Source: Stenotrophomonas sp. UBA2302 (lineage in GTDB: Bacteria > Pseudomonadota > Gammaproteobacteria > Xanthomonadales > Xanthomonadaceae). From it: DNA of 49,400 nt. Location of the stretch: assembly GCA_002345545.1 (NCBI GenBank), contig DDVW01000053.1, positions 147,036-196,435 on the forward strand, read 5' to 3'. Of this stretch, positions 47,359 through 49,400 are shown one piece after another; position 1 is the first letter of the stretch, and each line of letters opens with the position of its first letter. The notes below the pieces were generated by a model. The model saw nothing but the letters and a program-made list of their open reading frames with translations, was not told the DNA's origin and made no database searches. Position numbers and translations under genes: made by a program.

Positions 47359-48069
47359 TCAGACCTGGCTGTGCGCAAGTTCATGCAGCCGCCCCTGGCG
47401 CAGCTCCAGCACCCGGTCCAGCTTGCGTGCCAGACCACGATCGTGGGTCACCAGCACCAGACTGGTACGCTGCGCCCGGTTCAACTCCAGCATCAGCTCG
47501 AAGACGTTGGCGGCGGTCTTGTCATCCAGGTTGCCGGTGGGCTCATCGCCCAGCACGCAGGCCGGCTGGTTGACCAGCGCCCGCGCCACCGCCGCACGCT
47601 GGCGCTCACCACCGGACAGCTCGCCCGGCTTGTGTTCCAGCCGATGGCCGAGCCCGACCGACTCCAGCAACGCCTTGGCACTGCGCCCGGCGCTGGCGGC
47701 ATCGCTGCCACCCAGCATCAGCGGCATCATCACGTTCTCCTGCGCGGTGAACTCCGGCAGCAGGTGATGGAACTGGTAGACGAAACCGAGTGAGCGGTTG
47801 CGCAGGCGTCCACGTTCGGCATCGGACAAGGCCGACATTTTCTGCCCCGCCACATACACCTCACCGGCGCTGGGAATATCCAGCCCACCCAGCAGGTGCA
47901 GCAGCGTGCTCTTCCCGGCGCCGGAAGCACCGACGATCGCCACGGTTTCGCCTCCCCGGACATCCAGGTCCAGACCGTCGAATACCGGTGTATGCATCTT
48001 GCCTTCGGCGTAGGTCTTGCCCAGTCCTTCGGCGCGGATCACCGATTCCATCAATGCGTTCTCATTCAT
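47359..48069 (-). CDS. lolD: Lipoprotein-releasing ABC transporter ATPase LolD
   Basis: A 236-residue ATPase that powers extraction of lipoproteins from the inner membrane for delivery to LolA. It has Walker [10 protein letters not shown], signature LSGGERQR, and Walker [12 protein letters not shown], with the LolD-type Q-loop [12 protein letters not shown]. The start at 48069 overlaps the permease stop by 8 bases; a Met six codons later is also possible. Confidence 0.95.
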   Translation of the reverse strand: MNENALMESVIRAEGLGKTYAEGKMHTPVFDGLDLDVRGGETVAIVGASGAGKSTLLHLLGGLDIPSAGEVYVAGQKMSALSDAERGRLRNRSLGFVYQFHHLLPEFTAQENVMMPLMLGGSDAASAGRSAKALLESVGLGHRLEHKPGELSGGERQRAAVARALVNQPACVLGDEPTGNLDDKTAANVFELMLELNRAQRTSLVLVTHDRGLARKLDRVLELRQGRLHELAHSQV

Positions 48070-49303
48070 AGCGCAGCGCCTCCGCCGGTTGCGTGCGCGC
48101 CGCACGCCAGGCCGGGTACAGCGTTGCAAGGAAGCTCATCAGCAGCGCCACCAGCGTGATCACCACCACATCGCCGGTCTGCATGTCGGTTGGCAGGCCG
48201 GTGATGTAGTACACGTCCTCCGGCAGCAGCTTGGTATCGAAAACGCGCTCGATCAGGCCGAGGATGCGCTCAAGGTTGAAGGTCAACGTGATGCCACCGA
48301 GGACGCCGGCGAGGGTGCCGAACACACCGATCAGGGTGCCCTGGACCATGAACACCTGCATCACCCCGCCGGGCGTCAGCCCGAGTGTGCGCAGGATGGC
48401 GATATCGGCCTGCTTGTCGGTGACCAGCATCACCTGCGAGGACACCAGGTTGAAGGCGCCCATGGCGATGATCAGCGACAGCAGGATGCCCATCACCGTC
48501 TTTTCCATGCGCAGCGAGTGGTAGAGGTTGGCGTTCTGCTGGGTCCAGTCGCTGACCCGGTAAAAGCCGTCGAGATTGAGCGCCAGGTCGCGCGCCACCG
48601 CGTAGGACTGGTCCATGTCGTGCAGCTTCAGGCGCACGCCGGTCACGCCGTCCATGCGCAGCACGCGCTCCAGATCCTGCAGGTTGACGAAGGCCACGCC
48701 ACGATCGATCTCGTTGTAGCCGGCCTCGAAGATGCCACTCACCTTGAAACGCTTGGTGCGCGGCAAGCCGCCCATCGGCGTGCCCTGGATCTCGGCCAGC
48801 GTCGCCACCACGCTGTCACCCACCTCCACGCCCAGCCACAGCGCCAGCTCCTGGCCGAGCAGGATGTTGAACTCGCCCGCCTGCAGGCTGGCCAGCTCGC
48901 CCTTTTTCATCTTCTCGCCGATCACCGATACCTTCGGCTCCTGTGCCGGGTCGATACCCTGCACGATGGCGCCCTGCACCCGCGGACCGGACAACATGCC
49001 CTGGATCTCGATATACGGCGCGGCGCCGGCAACCCGCGGGTCCTTCATCGCCACCTCGATCGCATGCTGCCAGTTCGACATCGGTGCACCGTCGGCACTG
49101 ACGGTGGCATGCGCCGACATCTGCAGCAGACGATCACGGATCTCCTTCTGGAAGCCGCTCATCACCGCCAACGTGGTGATCAGCACCGTCACCCCGAGCG
49201 CGATGCCGAGGATGGAAGCCATGGAAATAAAGGAGATGAAACCATTGCGGCGCTTGGCCCGCAGATAACGCAATCCGATTGCAACGGGAAGAGGTCTGAA
49301 CAT
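48062..49303 (-). CDS. lolC: Lipoprotein-releasing ABC transporter permease LolC/LolE
   Basis: A 413-residue inner-membrane permease of the MacB/FtsX type with four membrane segments: one at residues 25-50, after the start [21 protein letters not shown], and three in the C-terminal half (about 270-400). A periplasmic domain lies between. Only one permease gene adjoins lolD, so LolC and LolE roles may be served by this one protein (as LolF) or by a second copy outside the window. Confidence 0.92.
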   Translation of the reverse strand: MFRPLPVAIGLRYLRAKRRNGFISFISMASILGIALGVTVLITTLAVMSGFQKEIRDRLLQMSAHATVSADGAPMSNWQHAIEVAMKDPRVAGAAPYIEIQGMLSGPRVQGAIVQGIDPAQEPKVSVIGEKMKKGELASLQAGEFNILLGQELALWLGVEVGDSVVATLAEIQGTPMGGLPRTKRFKVSGIFEAGYNEIDRGVAFVNLQDLERVLRMDGVTGVRLKLHDMDQSYAVARDLALNLDGFYRVSDWTQQNANLYHSLRMEKTVMGILLSLIIAMGAFNLVSSQVMLVTDKQADIAILRTLGLTPGGVMQVFMVQGTLIGVFGTLAGVLGGITLTFNLERILGLIERVFDTKLLPEDVYYITGLPTDMQTGDVVVITLVALLMSFLATLYPAWRAARTQPAEALRYE

Positions 49304-49400
49304 GCGGGCAAGCCTGTGAAGTGCGGCTATGGTGCCACCATCGCTTCCTTCCGGGAAACCGCATGGGCACGCATAGCCAGTCTTAGTTCACGTCGCTGCG

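Overview
The window is a GC-rich (mid-60s percent by eye), almost fully coding chromosomal segment from a gammaproteobacterium of the family Xanthomonadaceae (Lysobacteraceae), most likely Stenotrophomonas, Xanthomonas or Pseudoxanthomonas. The pointers are FabV as an enoyl-ACP reductase, a FimX-type degenerate GGDEF/EAL protein, a lolC-lolD pair, the coaD/rsmD arrangement, and a TonB receptor next to a phytase. The genus call is inference from gene content. I found 47 protein genes (one truncated by the window edge). I found no rRNA, tRNA, CRISPR array, prophage or insertion sequence.

Layout. 1-1.4 kb: a barnase-type ribonuclease (5' end outside the window) overlapping its barstar-type inhibitor, then a secreted SRPBCC protein. 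1.5-5.5 kb: the ABC-F ATPase Uup, then a divergent LysR regulator / YeiH-type exporter pair. 5.5-12 kb: RNA helicase DbpA, a small membrane protein, apt, selO, a glutathione transferase, a cold-shock protein with a long AT-rich leader, and an RluA-type pseudouridine synthase. 12-17 kb: yaeQ, a BaiN/YhiN-type flavoprotein, a FimX-like signalling protein and fabV.

17.4-27 kb: the queA / tgt-yajC-secD-secF cluster, split by an fbpABC-type ferric iron ABC transporter that has its own good Fur-box match. 27-30 kb: an Lrp-type regulator divergent from a class III aminotransferase, then two small unrecognised genes. 30.2-35.9 kb: a tightly coupled four-gene unit of TonB-dependent receptor, beta-propeller-type phytase lipoprotein, purple-acid-phosphatase-like phosphoesterase and secreted inorganic pyrophosphatase. 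I read it as an envelope phosphate-scavenging system, probably for phytate. 36-41.6 kb: upp, an MBL-fold hydrolase, gamma-glutamyltransferase, a YfhL-type ferredoxin, a lipoprotein, coaD and rsmD. 41.7-49.4 kb: htpG with a heat-shock promoter candidate, ftsY, a palindromic repeat element, mutY, yggX, a DUF6491-like lipoprotein, and lolD/lolC.

Most genes are housekeeping. The parts worth a second look are the phosphate-scavenging operon, the iron transporter placed inside the queA-secF cluster, the degenerate FimX protein, the class III aminotransferase with an altered PLP motif, and several intergenic signals (Fur box, heat-shock promoter, direct repeats at yeiH, MITE-like repeat, cold-shock leader). 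I saw no clearly undescribed system. The phosphate operon, with its own secreted pyrophosphatase, is the nearest candidate.
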